From Streptomyces sp. NRRL S-340 (GTDB taxonomy: Bacteria; Actinomycetota; Actinomycetes; Streptomycetales; Streptomycetaceae), in contig NZ_JOIY01000017.1 of the NCBI RefSeq assembly GCF_000720185.1, forward strand, positions 62,001-126,000: a stretch of 64,000 nt of DNA, written 5' to 3'. The notes beneath the pieces were generated by a model. It was not told the DNA's origin, did no database searches, and saw only the letters and a program-made list of their open reading frames with translations. The position numbers and the translations under genes are program-made. Each line of letters begins with the position of its first letter. The stretch's first letter is position 1. This document shows positions 54,145 through 64,000 of the stretch, piece by piece.

Positions 54145-55101
54145 ATGGATCGGGTGTGGACGTGCTCGGGGCTGCGGTGGTCGGGGGACGGCCCTGTGCT
54201 GGCCTGGCAGGGCGGGCGTTCGAGCGCGCTGCCGTGGGGGAAGCGGGTGGCCTTCGAGGTCGCGGAAGGGGGAGTGCGGACGTGCGTGGGGGCGCGGGGA
54301 CACGCGTGTCCGGTACGGGCCGCCGTGCCGGGGCGGAGCACGGGGGCGCGCTGCGAGCAGTGCGCGCGGCTGGACCGGGCGCACTCCGTGGCCGCCGACA
54401 CGATCGCGGACGACCCCCGGCCGTACCACGTGTACCTGGCGTGGTTCGGCCCCGGCATGACCAAGGCCGGGATCACCGCGGTCGAGCGCGGACCGGCACG
54501 GCTGCTCGAACAGGGTGCGATCTGCTTCAGCTGGCTGGGCACCGGACCGCTCATGGCGGCCCGCCGGACCGAGGAACTGCTGCGCGCCGCGCTCGGGGTC
54601 CCGGACCGGATCCCCTACGCCGCGAAGCGGGCCGTGCGGTCCGCGCTGCCCTCGGACGCGGCGGAGCGGGCGGCCGAGATCAGGGAGCTGCACGGGCGGG
54701 CCGGTGCGCTCCCCGGCTGGCCGGAGTCGCTGGAGCGGATGCCGTTCGGACCGGTGGATCACGTCGGCGTGTTCGGGCTCGACGGGAGGGCCTTCGGCGG
54801 TGGACCCCTCGGCGGGGAGGCGCCCGGGAAAAGGGTGCCCGGCCCCGTCGCAGAGGTGAGCGAACTGGTCGCGGGCGGGGTGGTGAGCGGTGCGCTGGTC
54901 GCCGCCGCCGGGCCGGACCTGCACCTGGCGGCGGGGGGCGGGGTCGTCGTCCTCGACACGCGGCTGATGACCGGCTGGGAGCTGCGTCCGGTCCCGGGCG
55001 GCGCGGACGGCGAGCGCGGCGGGGGCGACCGGCTCACCGTGCCGGTGCGGCGCCCGGGGCCGGAGAGGGGAGCGGCAGGGGTACAGGACGGCCTGTTCTG
55101 A
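54145..55101 (+). CDS. DUF2797 family protein
   Basis: A 318-aa protein. Family landmarks are WTCSGLRWSGDGPVLAW, the two Cys of RTCVGARGHACPV, a CEQCARLDRAHSVAAD zinc-ribbon-like segment and YHVYLAWFGPGMTKAGITAVERG, a GIY-YIG-like strand-loop. DUF2797 proteins have no proven role; the Cys pattern and GIY-YIG resemblance suggest nucleic acid binding or cleavage (inference). The start could instead be GTG 54142. Transcribed alone, downstream of two tRNA genes. Confidence 0.82.
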   Translation: MDRVWTCSGLRWSGDGPVLAWQGGRSSALPWGKRVAFEVAEGGVRTCVGARGHACPVRAAVPGRSTGARCEQCARLDRAHSVAADTIADDPRPYHVYLAWFGPGMTKAGITAVERGPARLLEQGAICFSWLGTGPLMAARRTEELLRAALGVPDRIPYAAKRAVRSALPSDAAERAAEIRELHGRAGALPGWPESLERMPFGPVDHVGVFGLDGRAFGGGPLGGEAPGKRVPGPVAEVSELVAGGVVSGALVAAAGPDLHLAAGGGVVVLDTRLMTGWELRPVPGGADGERGGGDRLTVPVRRPGPERGAAGVQDGLF

Positions 55102-55228
55102 GTCCGGGCGGTGACCGGGCGGCCTCCGCCGCGCCCCGGGGCAGGGAGCGTCTGCCGCCCCCGCCCCGGCGGCGGAACCGGGCGCCGGGGGGTGGACGTA
55201 AGGCGCCCGCGGGGTGATCGTGGGCGGC

Positions 55229-56152
55229 ATGAACGATCAGCCACGGCCCGCGTCCGCCACCGCCCCGGCGGCGGGCGAGGAGGCGGCCGGAGTGCGGCGG
55301 TTCCTGGAGCGGAACGGGCTGCCCGGGCTCGTCGACGTGCACACGCACTTCATGCCCGAGCGGGTGCTGCGCAAGGTCTGGGACTACTTCGACGGGCTGG
55401 GCCCGCTCACCGGCGGGCTGGAGTGGCCCATCACCTACCGCGAGGAGGAGCACCACCGCGTCGCGCGGCTGCGGGAGTTCGGCGTGCGGGCCTTCACCGC
55501 CATGCTCTACCCGCACAAGCCCGGCATGGCCGAGTGGCTGAACGGCTGGGCGGCCGGCTTCGCCCGCCGTACGCCCGACTGCCTGCACACCTCGACGCTC
55601 TTCCCGGAGGAGGGTGTGCACGCCTATGTCGGGGAGGCCGTCGAGGCGGGCGCGCGGGTCTTCAAGGCGCACGTCCAGGTCGGGGCGTACGACCCCGCCG
55701 ACGAACTCCTCGACCCCGCCTGGGGGCTGCTGGCCGAGGCGGGCGTCCCCGTGGTGATCCACTGCGGGTCGGGACCCGCGCCCGGCAAGCACACCGGGCC
55801 CGGCCCGGTCGGCCGCGTGCTCGCCCGGCACCCCCGGCTGCGGCTGGTCGTCGCGCACCTGGGCATGCCGGAGTACGAGGACTTCCTCGGCCTCGCCGAG
55901 CGGTACGCCGAGGTGCGGCTGGACACGACCATGGCGTTCACCGACTTCAGCGAGGGCTTCGCCCCGTTCCCCCGCCGTGCCCTGCCCCGGCTGGCCGCCC
56001 TCGGCGACCGGGTCCTGCTCGGCTCGGACTTCCCCAACATCCCCTATCCCTACGTCGAGCAGCTGCACGCCCTGGAACGCCTCGGCCTGGGCGCCGGCTG
56101 GCTGCGGGCCGTCTGCCACGACAACGGAGCACGGCTCTTCGGCCTGGAGTGA
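55229..56152 (+). CDS. amidohydrolase-2 family metal-dependent hydrolase
   Basis: A 307-aa TIM-barrel enzyme. The HxH metal motif is VDVHTHFMPE, then VIHCGSGPAPGKHTGPG, VVAHLGMPEYEDF (His) and LLGSDFPNIPYPY (catalytic Asp). The family includes decarboxylases and hydrolases of aromatic or cyclic carboxylates (ACMSD-like); the substrate is not evident. The ATG at 55229 is chosen over an in-frame GTG at 55214. It lies before the two-component system, with a 175-base gap. Confidence 0.85.
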   Translation: MNDQPRPASATAPAAGEEAAGVRRFLERNGLPGLVDVHTHFMPERVLRKVWDYFDGLGPLTGGLEWPITYREEEHHRVARLREFGVRAFTAMLYPHKPGMAEWLNGWAAGFARRTPDCLHTSTLFPEEGVHAYVGEAVEAGARVFKAHVQVGAYDPADELLDPAWGLLAEAGVPVVIHCGSGPAPGKHTGPGPVGRVLARHPRLRLVVAHLGMPEYEDFLGLAERYAEVRLDTTMAFTDFSEGFAPFPRRALPRLAALGDRVLLGSDFPNIPYPYVEQLHALERLGLGAGWLRAVCHDNGARLFGLE

Positions 56153-56327
56153 CACCGCCGCGGGTGCCGTCCGGTGCTGTGGCCGGAAAGGTCTGCCGGA
56201 GGCCGCGAGCCGGTGAACCCTCCCGGTCACGGCACCGGGCCTTTCCTGAGCGGCGCCTGTGCGTTTCTCAGGGAAAACACAGATGCGTGAAAGCGTGTTC
56301 TCAGAGGGTGTCGCCAGGGTGGCCGTC

Positions 56328-57064
56328 ATGACCACGACTTCGCCCCAGGGGCGCACCGAACTGCTGAGGCCGGACGGTAGCCCCGTCCGGGTGCTGGTGG
56401 TGGACGACGAGCTGTCGATCACCGAGCTGCTGTCCATGGCCCTGCGCTACGAGGGCTGGCAGATCCGCAGTGCGGGGGACGGGGTCGGTGCCCTGCAGAC
56501 CGCGCGCGACTTCCGGCCCGACGCCGTCGTCCTCGACATGATGCTGCCCGACATGGACGGGCTCACCGTCCTGGGGCGGCTGCGCCGCGACCTGCCCGAC
56601 GTGCCCGTCCTCTTCCTGACCGCCAAGGACGCCGTCGAGGACCGCATCGCCGGGCTCACCGCCGGCGGGGACGACTACGTGACCAAGCCGTTCAGCCTGG
56701 AGGAGGTCGTCGCGCGGCTGCGCGGGCTGATCCGCCGCTCGGGCGCCACCGACCGGCGCTCGGAGTCCGTCCTCGTCGTCGGTGACCTCACCCTCGACGA
56801 GGACAGCCACGAGGTCTCGCGCGGCGGGGACGACATCCACCTCACCGCCACCGAGTTCGAGCTGCTGCGCTTCCTCATGCGCAACCCGCGGCGGGTGCTG
56901 AGCAAGGCGCAGATCCTGGACCGCGTGTGGTCGTACGACTTCGGCGGGCAGGCCAACGTCGTCGAGCTGTACATCTCCTACCTGCGCCGCAAGATCGACG
57001 CGGGCCGCGAGCCGATGATCCACACCCGGCGCGGCGCCGGGTACCTGATCAAGCCCGCGGTGTC

Positions 57065-57068
<4 letters not shown>
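56328..57068 (+). CDS. OmpR-family response regulator
   Basis: A 246-aa regulator. The receiver domain has the acidic pair in VVDDE, phospho-acceptor Asp70 (VVLDMMLPD), Thr in FLTAK and Lys120 (VTKPFS). The C-terminal winged helix (about 150-245; LTATEFELLRFLMRNPRRVL, NVVELYISYLRRKID) binds DNA. Its stop overlaps the sensor kinase start in GTGA. An upstream in-frame ATG at 56283 would add a short unlikely extension. Confidence 0.94.
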
Positions 57069-58774
<1,706 letters not shown>

Positions 58775-58788
58775 GAAGAGTCGCCGTC

Positions 58789-60333
58789 ATGCGAACCGAC
58801 TCTTCTCCCGGTACCCTCCCGGCTCGGGAGCACCTCCCCGCCACGGACGCCGGTACGCCTGTCCTGGACGTAGTGATCCCCGTCTACAACGAGGAGAAGG
58901 ACCTCCGGCCCTGTGTGCTCCGCCTGCACGAGCACCTCACCCGCACCTTCCCGTACGCCTTCCGCATCACCGTCGCCGACAACGCCTCCACCGACAGCAC
59001 CCCCCGGGTGGCGGCGGGGCTGGCCGCGGAACTGGCCGGGGTCAGCAGTGTCCGGCTCGAACAGAAGGGCCGCGGCCGCGCGCTGCGGGCCGTGTGGTCG
59101 GCCTCCGAGGCGCCGGTCCTCGCCTACATGGACGTGGACCTGTCCACCGGGCTCAACGCGCTGCTGCCGCTGGTGGCGCCGCTGATCTCCGGCCACTCCG
59201 ACCTGGCCATCGGCTCGCGGCTCGCCCGCAGTTCACGGGTGGTGCGCGGCGCCAAGCGCGAGTTCATCTCCCGCTCCTACAACCTGATCCTGCGCGGCTC
59301 GCTCCAGGCCCGCTTCTCCGACGCGCAGTGCGGCTTCAAGGCGATACGCCGGGACGTCGCCCAGGAGCTGCTGCCGCTGGTGGAGGACACCGGGTGGTTC
59401 TTCGACACCGAGATGCTCGTGCTCGCCGAACGGGCCGGTCTGCGCATCCACGAGGTACCGGTCGACTGGGTCGACGACCCCGACTCCACGGTGCACATCG
59501 TCAGGACGGCGGCCGAGGACCTGAAGGGCGTGTGGCGGATCGGCAAGGCCCTCGCCACCGGTTCGCTGCCGCTGGACCGGCTCACCCGGCCCTTCGGGGA
59601 CGACCCGCGCGACCGTGACATCCAGGACGTGCCCGGGGGACTGGCCAGGCAACTGGTCGGGTTCTGCGTCGTCGGCGTCCTGTCCACACTCTTCTACCTG
59701 CTGCTCTACAGCCTCTTCCGGCAGTTCGCCGGCTCCCAGACCGCCAACGCGCTCGCTCTGCTGGTCTCGGCGGTCGCCAACACCGCGGCCAACCGGCGGC
59801 TGACCTTCGGCGTGCGCGGGCCGGGCGGCGCGGTGCGCCACCAGGCGCAGGGCCTGGTCGTCTTCGCCATCGGTCTCGCACTGACCAGCGGCTCCCTGGC
59901 CGCCCTGAACGCGGCCACCAGCTCGCCCGCGCACTCCACCGAGCTGGCGGTCCTGGTGGCGGCCAACCTCGCGGCGACCGTCCTGCGCTTCCTGCTCTTC
60001 CGCGCCTGGGTGTTCCCCGACCGGCGCGACACGCCCGCGGGCACGCCTGCCGGCACCCCCGCGCACACGCCTGCCGGATCCCCGGCCCCTGTGCCCGCCG
60101 GCGCAGCCGCCGGTCCGTCCGAGCGGCCGCTCCCGGTGCCCGCGCACCCGGACCCGCAGCGGGCACCGCGCCCCCCGGCGCGGCCGCAGCCACCGCTCCC
60201 GCAGCGGCCCCCACAAGCACAAGCACAAGCACATGCGCAGCCGCACCCGCCAGCGCAACCGCACCCGCCCGCGCATCCGCACGCGGGCGCGCACCCGGCC
60301 TCGTACGACACCGACCCGAAGGACCCCCGATGA
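58789..60333 (+). CDS. GT2 glycosyltransferase with GtrA domain
   Basis: A 514-aa protein. The N-terminal catalytic domain is of the polyprenyl-phosphate mannose/glucose synthase type (VLDVVIPVYNEEKDL, VADNASTDSTP, YMDVDLSTGLNALL, RFSDAQCGFKAIRRD). Four helices of a GtrA-like domain run over about 285-420, and a disordered Pro/Gln/His-rich tail ends the chain. It probably makes polyprenyl-phosphate sugar and helps flip it. The ATG at 58789 follows GAGAAGAG; a TTG at 58771 is possible. The stop overlaps the next start in ATGA. Confidence 0.9.
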   Translation: MRTDSSPGTLPAREHLPATDAGTPVLDVVIPVYNEEKDLRPCVLRLHEHLTRTFPYAFRITVADNASTDSTPRVAAGLAAELAGVSSVRLEQKGRGRALRAVWSASEAPVLAYMDVDLSTGLNALLPLVAPLISGHSDLAIGSRLARSSRVVRGAKREFISRSYNLILRGSLQARFSDAQCGFKAIRRDVAQELLPLVEDTGWFFDTEMLVLAERAGLRIHEVPVDWVDDPDSTVHIVRTAAEDLKGVWRIGKALATGSLPLDRLTRPFGDDPRDRDIQDVPGGLARQLVGFCVVGVLSTLFYLLLYSLFRQFAGSQTANALALLVSAVANTAANRRLTFGVRGPGGAVRHQAQGLVVFAIGLALTSGSLAALNAATSSPAHSTELAVLVAANLAATVLRFLLFRAWVFPDRRDTPAGTPAGTPAHTPAGSPAPVPAGAAAGPSERPLPVPAHPDPQRAPRPPARPQPPLPQRPPQAQAQAHAQPHPPAQPHPPAHPHAGAHPASYDTDPKDPR

Positions 60334-62663
60334 CCACCGAACACGACCGCGGCAGCAGGCAGGCGGGCACGGGACCGTCCTCCTGGGGCCCGCCCCCGGC
60401 CGCACCCCCCGCCGAGTCCCCCGCCGCGCCCGCGCCCGCACCGCCTGGCACGCTCCCGGCAGCACCCCCGGCCGCCGCCCTCACGACGGCCGGGTCCCCC
60501 GCCCCACCGGCCGGCACCGACGGCAGCGCACCCGGCGCCGGGCCGCGGCAGCCCTTGGCGCGCCGCCTGTGGCGGGGCAGGCCGCAGGACCCCCGCTGGG
60601 CCCGCCCCGCCCTGCTCGCCCTGCTGCTCGCCACCGCCCTGCTCTACCTCTACGACCTCAGCGCCTCCGGGTACGCCAACTCCTTCTACTCGGCGGCCGT
60701 GCAGGCGGGCAGCGTCTCCTGGAAGGCGTTCTTCTTCGGTTCGCTGGACGCGGGCAACGCCATCACCGTGGACAAGCCGCCCGCCGCGCTGTGGCCGATG
60801 GCGCTGTCGGTGCGGCTGTTCGGGCTCGGTCCGTGGGCGATCCTCGTCCCCGAAGTGCTGATGGGCGTGGGCACGGTCGCCGTGGTCCACGCCTGCGTGC
60901 GCCGCCGGTCCGGCCCCGCGGCCGGACTGATCGCGGGCGCGGTGCTCGCGCTCACCCCGGTGGCGGCGCTGATGTTCCGCTTCAACAACCCGGACGCGCT
61001 GCTCGCGCTGCTGATGGCGCTCACCGTGCACTTCGTGGTCCGCGCCCTGGAGGACGGGCGGACCAAGTGGCTGGTCTGGGCGGGCGTCGCGGTCGGCTTC
61101 GCCTTCCTGACCAAGACGCTCCAGGCCTTCCTGATCCTGCCCCCGCTGGCCGTCGTCTACGGGGTCTGCGCGCCCGTGGCGCTGCGCAGGCGGCTGGCGC
61201 AGCTCGCGCTCGCGACGGTGGCGATCGTCGTCTCCGGCGGCTGGTGGGTGGCGATCGTGGAGCTGTGGCCCGCCTCCTCCCGGCCCTACATCGGCGGCTC
61301 GCAGAACAACAGCTTCCTGGAGCTGACCTTCGGTTACAACGGCCTCGGCCGGATCAACGGGGACGAGACCGGCAGCGTCGGCGGCGGTGGCGGACCGGGC
61401 GGAGGCCGGGGAGGCCAGTGGGGCGAGACCGGCTGGGACCGGCTGTTCAACTCCGAGATCGGCGGCCAGATCTCCTGGCTGCTGCCGGCCGCGCTGATCC
61501 TGCTGCTCGCCGGTCTCGTCCTGGCCGGCCGGGCCCGGCGCACCGACCTCACCCGTGGCGCCTTGCTGGCCTGGGGCGGCTCGCTGCTGACGACCGCGGC
61601 TGTCTTCAGTTACATGGCGGGCATCTTCCACCAGTACTACACGGTCGCCCTCGCGCCCTGCATCGCCGCCGTGGTGGGCATGGGCGCGACCGCCCTGTGG
61701 CGGGAGCGGTCCAGGCTCTGGGTCCGGATCGCCCTGGCGGCGGCCGTCACGGTGACCGCCGCGTGGGGGTACGTCCTGCTCCACCGCACGCCCTCCTACC
61801 TGCCCTGGCTCAGGTGGCTGGTCCTGGTCGGCGGCCTGGCCGCGGCCCTCGGTCTGGTCTTCGTGTCCCGGATCGGCAGGTGGCCGGCCGTCGCCGTGGC
61901 GGCCGCGGGCGTGCTGGCCTGCCTCGCCGGCCCGACGGCGTACACGCTGAGCACGGTGGACTCGGCGCACACCGGTTCCATCCCGACCGCAGGCCCGGCG
62001 GGCGCGGGCATGCGGGGCTTCGGGGGCCGGGGCGGCGGCCCCGGCGGCGGTGGCGGCATGCGCGGCGGCTTCGGCGGCGGCATGCCGGGGCAGAACCAGC
62101 AGAACGGCCGGGGCGGCCAGAACCAGCAGAACGGCAACGGGAACGGCAACGGCTTCCCCGGTGGCGGTACCGGCGGTTTCCCCGGCGGAGGCGGCATGCC
62201 CGGCCAGAACGGCCAGAACGGCCAGAACGGCAACGGCTTCCCCGGTGGCGCCGGGGCGGGCGAAGGCGGGCGTGCGGGTGGCGGCATGGGCGGCCTGCTC
62301 GACGGGGCGCAGGTCTCCTCGGCGGCCAGGGAACTGCTGGAGAAGAACGCCTCCGCGTACACCTGGGCCGCCGCGTCCATCGGCTCGCAGAACGCGGCCA
62401 GCTACCAACTGGCCACCGGTGACCCGGTGATGGCGATCGGCGGCTTCAACGGCACCGACCCGTCCCCGACCCTGGCCCAGTTCCAGCGGTACGTGACCGA
62501 GGGCAGGATCCACTACTTCATCGCCGGTGGCGGCATGGGCGGGGGCAGGGGCGGCAGCGGCACCGCCTCCCAGATCACCTCGTGGGTCGAGAAGAACTTC
62601 AAGAAGGTCACGGCCGGTTCGGCCACCTTCTACGACCTGACCCAGCGGACCAGCACCGGCTGA
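60330..62663 (+). CDS. GT39-type membrane mannosyltransferase
   Basis: A 777-aa membrane protein of the PMT/ArnT-like family. After a Pro/Ala-rich cytoplasmic N-terminus, the first luminal loop holds the YANSFYSAAVQAGSVSWKAF and VDKPPAALW motifs (the Asp is catalytic in the family). About 12 helices follow to about residue 535. The extracytoplasmic C-terminus has a Gly/Asn/Gln-rich stretch (about 545-655; repeats such as GQNGQNGQNGNGFPGG) and then a folded domain ending DLTQRTSTG. It would use the lipid-linked sugar from the preceding enzyme to modify cell-surface molecules. Confidence 0.9.
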   Translation: MTTEHDRGSRQAGTGPSSWGPPPAAPPAESPAAPAPAPPGTLPAAPPAAALTTAGSPAPPAGTDGSAPGAGPRQPLARRLWRGRPQDPRWARPALLALLLATALLYLYDLSASGYANSFYSAAVQAGSVSWKAFFFGSLDAGNAITVDKPPAALWPMALSVRLFGLGPWAILVPEVLMGVGTVAVVHACVRRRSGPAAGLIAGAVLALTPVAALMFRFNNPDALLALLMALTVHFVVRALEDGRTKWLVWAGVAVGFAFLTKTLQAFLILPPLAVVYGVCAPVALRRRLAQLALATVAIVVSGGWWVAIVELWPASSRPYIGGSQNNSFLELTFGYNGLGRINGDETGSVGGGGGPGGGRGGQWGETGWDRLFNSEIGGQISWLLPAALILLLAGLVLAGRARRTDLTRGALLAWGGSLLTTAAVFSYMAGIFHQYYTVALAPCIAAVVGMGATALWRERSRLWVRIALAAAVTVTAAWGYVLLHRTPSYLPWLRWLVLVGGLAAALGLVFVSRIGRWPAVAVAAAGVLACLAGPTAYTLSTVDSAHTGSIPTAGPAGAGMRGFGGRGGGPGGGGGMRGGFGGGMPGQNQQNGRGGQNQQNGNGNGNGFPGGGTGGFPGGGGMPGQNGQNGQNGNGFPGGAGAGEGGRAGGGMGGLLDGAQVSSAARELLEKNASAYTWAAASIGSQNAASYQLATGDPVMAIGGFNGTDPSPTLAQFQRYVTEGRIHYFIAGGGMGGGRGGSGTASQITSWVEKNFKKVTAGSATFYDLTQRTSTG

Positions 62664-62735
62664 CGTCCGTCCGGAGCGCCGCGGGAGTGTCCGGAGCGCT
62701 GTGCCGGAGAGTGATCCGCGGGAGCACGAGGAGAG

Positions 62736-62770
62736 CAGGGGCGGTGGCCGGAGAGCGGCCGCCGCCCCTG
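62736..62770 (+). terminator. terminator of the two-component/GT operon
   Basis: A 15-bp stem with one G:U (CAGGGGCGGTGGCCG with CGGCCGCCGCCCCTG, 5-base loop), 72 bases after the mannosyltransferase gene. Confidence 0.75.
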
Positions 62771-62797
62771 CCGGCGTACCCGGCCGGAATGTGCTTG

Positions 62798-62827
62798 TAC
62801 AGCGTATGGGAAAAGTTCTACGCTGTA
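62798..62827. promoter_or_regulatory. operator/promoter of the drug exporter
   Basis: TACAGCGTA and TACGCTGTA form a perfect 9-bp inverted repeat with a 12-base spacer. It overlaps a possible promoter (TTGTAC 62795-62800, 18 bases, TACGCT 62819-62824), leaving a very short leader before the ATG at 62832. This is typical of a TetR-type repressor site; the regulator would lie beyond the window. Confidence 0.75.
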
Positions 62828-62831
62828 TGGC

Positions 62832-64000
62832 ATGACAACCGCCTCCCCGGCCCACCCCGGGTCCCCGACTCGGCCGCAGCCCCAGGGTCACCCCCAGCGC
62901 TGGCTGATCCTGGGCGTCATCTGTCTCGCGCAGCTCACCGTGCTGCTCGACAACACCGTGCTGAACGTGGCGATCCCCTCGCTCACCCGCGAACTGCACG
63001 CGGCGACCTCCGACATCCAGTGGATGATCAACGCGTACTCGCTCGTGCAGTCGGGACTGCTGCTGACGGCGGGCAGCGCTGCCGACCGCTACGGCCGCAA
63101 GAAGATGCTGATCGCCGGTCTGGCCCTGTTCGGCATCGGCTCGCTGGCCGCCGGACTCGCCCACTCCACCGCTCAGCTGATCGCCGCCCGCGCGGGCATG
63201 GGCGTCGGCGGCGCGCTGCTGCTGACCACCACGCTCGCCGTCGTGATGCAGATCTTCACGCCGGACGAGCACCCCAAGGCCATCGGCATCTGGAGCGCGG
63301 TCAGCGCCCTGGGCTTCGCCACCGGCCCCCTGATCGGCGGGTTCATGCTCGACCACTTCTGGTGGGGTGCGATCTTCCTGGTCAACCTGCCGGTCGCGGT
63401 GCTGGCCCTGGCCGCGGTCGTCGCCCTCGTCCCGGAGTCCAGGAGCCCGCGGGGCGACCGTCCCGACCTGCTCGGCGCGCTGCTGTCCACGGTCGGCATG
63501 GCCGCCCTGGTCTACGCGATCATCTCCGGCCCGGCGCACGGCTGGACGTCGGCGCGGGTGCTGGTGACCGCGGCCGCGGCGGTCGTGGTGCTGGCCGCCT
63601 TCGCGCTCTACGAGAGCCGGATCCCGTACCCCATGCTCGACATGCACTTCTTCCGGGACCGCCGCTTCACGGGGGCGGTCTCCGGGGCGGTGCTGATCGC
63701 CTTCGGCATGGGCGGGTCGCTGTTCCTGCTCACCCAGCACCTGCAGTTCGTCCTCGGCTACGGCCCGCTGGAGGCCGGCCTGCGCACCGCGCCCCTCGCC
63801 CTCACGGTCGTGGTCCTCAACTTCTCGGGCCTCGCGGCGAAGGGCACGGTGAAGCTCGGGACGCCGGTGTCGATCCTGCTCGGCATGGTGCTGCTGTCCG
63901 GCGGCCTGGTGTCGATCGCCACCCTCGCCGGGCACGGGTACGCCGGGACGCTCCTGGGTCTGCTGCTCATCGGCGCCGGCACCGCCGTCGCCGGTCCGGC
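62832..64000 (+). CDS. EmrB/QacA-type MFS drug exporter, N-terminal part
   Basis: The frame is open to the window edge: 389 residues are seen of an expected 480-550 for a 14-helix drug:H+ antiporter. Motifs: LLDNTVLNVAIPSL in helix 1 (motif D1, acidic residue), GSAADRYGRKKML (motif A) and ALGFATGPLIGGFMLDHFWW (motif C). The protein should export toxic compounds. No good ribosome binding site precedes the ATG, in keeping with a near-leaderless transcript. Confidence 0.92.
   Translation, partial: MTTASPAHPGSPTRPQPQGHPQRWLILGVICLAQLTVLLDNTVLNVAIPSLTRELHAATSDIQWMINAYSLVQSGLLLTAGSAADRYGRKKMLIAGLALFGIGSLAAGLAHSTAQLIAARAGMGVGGALLLTTTLAVVMQIFTPDEHPKAIGIWSAVSALGFATGPLIGGFMLDHFWWGAIFLVNLPVAVLALAAVVALVPESRSPRGDRPDLLGALLSTVGMAALVYAIISGPAHGWTSARVLVTAAAAVVVLAAFALYESRIPYPMLDMHFFRDRRFTGAVSGAVLIAFGMGGSLFLLTQHLQFVLGYGPLEAGLRTAPLALTVVVLNFSGLAAKGTVKLGTPVSILLGMVLLSGGLVSIATLAGHGYAGTLLGLLLIGAGTAVAGP

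Noticed and set aside
59706..63935. 1409-codon minus-strand open frame across the glycosyltransferase and exporter genes
   Set aside because: A shadow of plus-strand genes; its composition is low-complexity (Gly/Arg/His/Asp) and it crosses several genes with intact motifs on the other strand.

Overview
The window is high-GC (roughly 70% or more), with strong G/C third-position codon bias, many GTG starts and several 4-base GTGA/ATGA overlaps between genes. Gene content and order mark it as a Streptomyces chromosome core. From memory the order follows the S. coelicolor interval of roughly SCO3944 to SCO4024, on one arm close to oriC. This is inference from protein content, not a search. Perfect ParB (parS) palindromes and groups of DnaA boxes fit an oriC-proximal position.

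Left part (1-16.7 kb): the end of a HisC-like aminotransferase and a small cyclophilin-fold protein. A cydA-cydB-cydCD cytochrome bd operon follows, behind a perfect Rex operator. Then come a Cof-type HAD phosphatase, a flavin-dependent monooxygenase, a Tpt1/KptA RNA 2'-phosphotransferase with a partner of unknown function, and an alpha/beta-hydrolase-SDR fusion. An overlapping ABC-2 transporter operon (two ATPases, two permeases) closes this part.

Middle (17-40 kb): a second HAD phosphatase coupled to serS; a DnaA-box-bearing spacer; pheA; and a copper/haem operon (YcnI, Sco, PCuAC, CopCD, DyP peroxidase) matching the Sco/ECuC/DtpA set linked to copper-dependent morphogenesis in Streptomyces. 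After it lie signalling genes (two HATPase anti-sigma-like kinases, a GAF-PP2C phosphatase), a MocR regulator, PepP, a primase-polymerase-like protein, a SEC-C/DUF5926 protein, a GDPD, an HtrA-type protease and tRNA-Ser(UGA).

Transition (39.9-42.5 kb): the 3' end of tRNA-Ser and its terminator are duplicated about 0.8 kb downstream. The two copies bracket one hypothetical gene, the scar of a tRNA-targeting insertion. A primase-polymerase (AEP) gene and a small secreted Asn/Gly/Ser-rich protein follow.

Right part (42.7-64 kb): a SigE-family sigma factor, an acyl-CoA synthetase, a divergent MFS/TetR pair with two operators, and a 1551-aa PAS-PAS-kinase-like-REC-REC protein whose catalytic residues appear lost. 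Then an SSI-like protease inhibitor, tRNA-Ser(GCU), tRNA-Arg(ACG), a DUF2797 protein and an amidohydrolase. A two-component system is co-transcribed with a GT2/GtrA glycosyltransferase and a GT39-type mannosyltransferase, and the window ends inside an EmrB/QacA-type drug exporter.

No CRISPR array, phage, transposase or antibiotic gene cluster is visible. The least explained items are the tRNA-flanked cargo, the degenerate hybrid kinase, the parS palindromes embedded in genes, the DnaA-box groups and the short tandem repeats.
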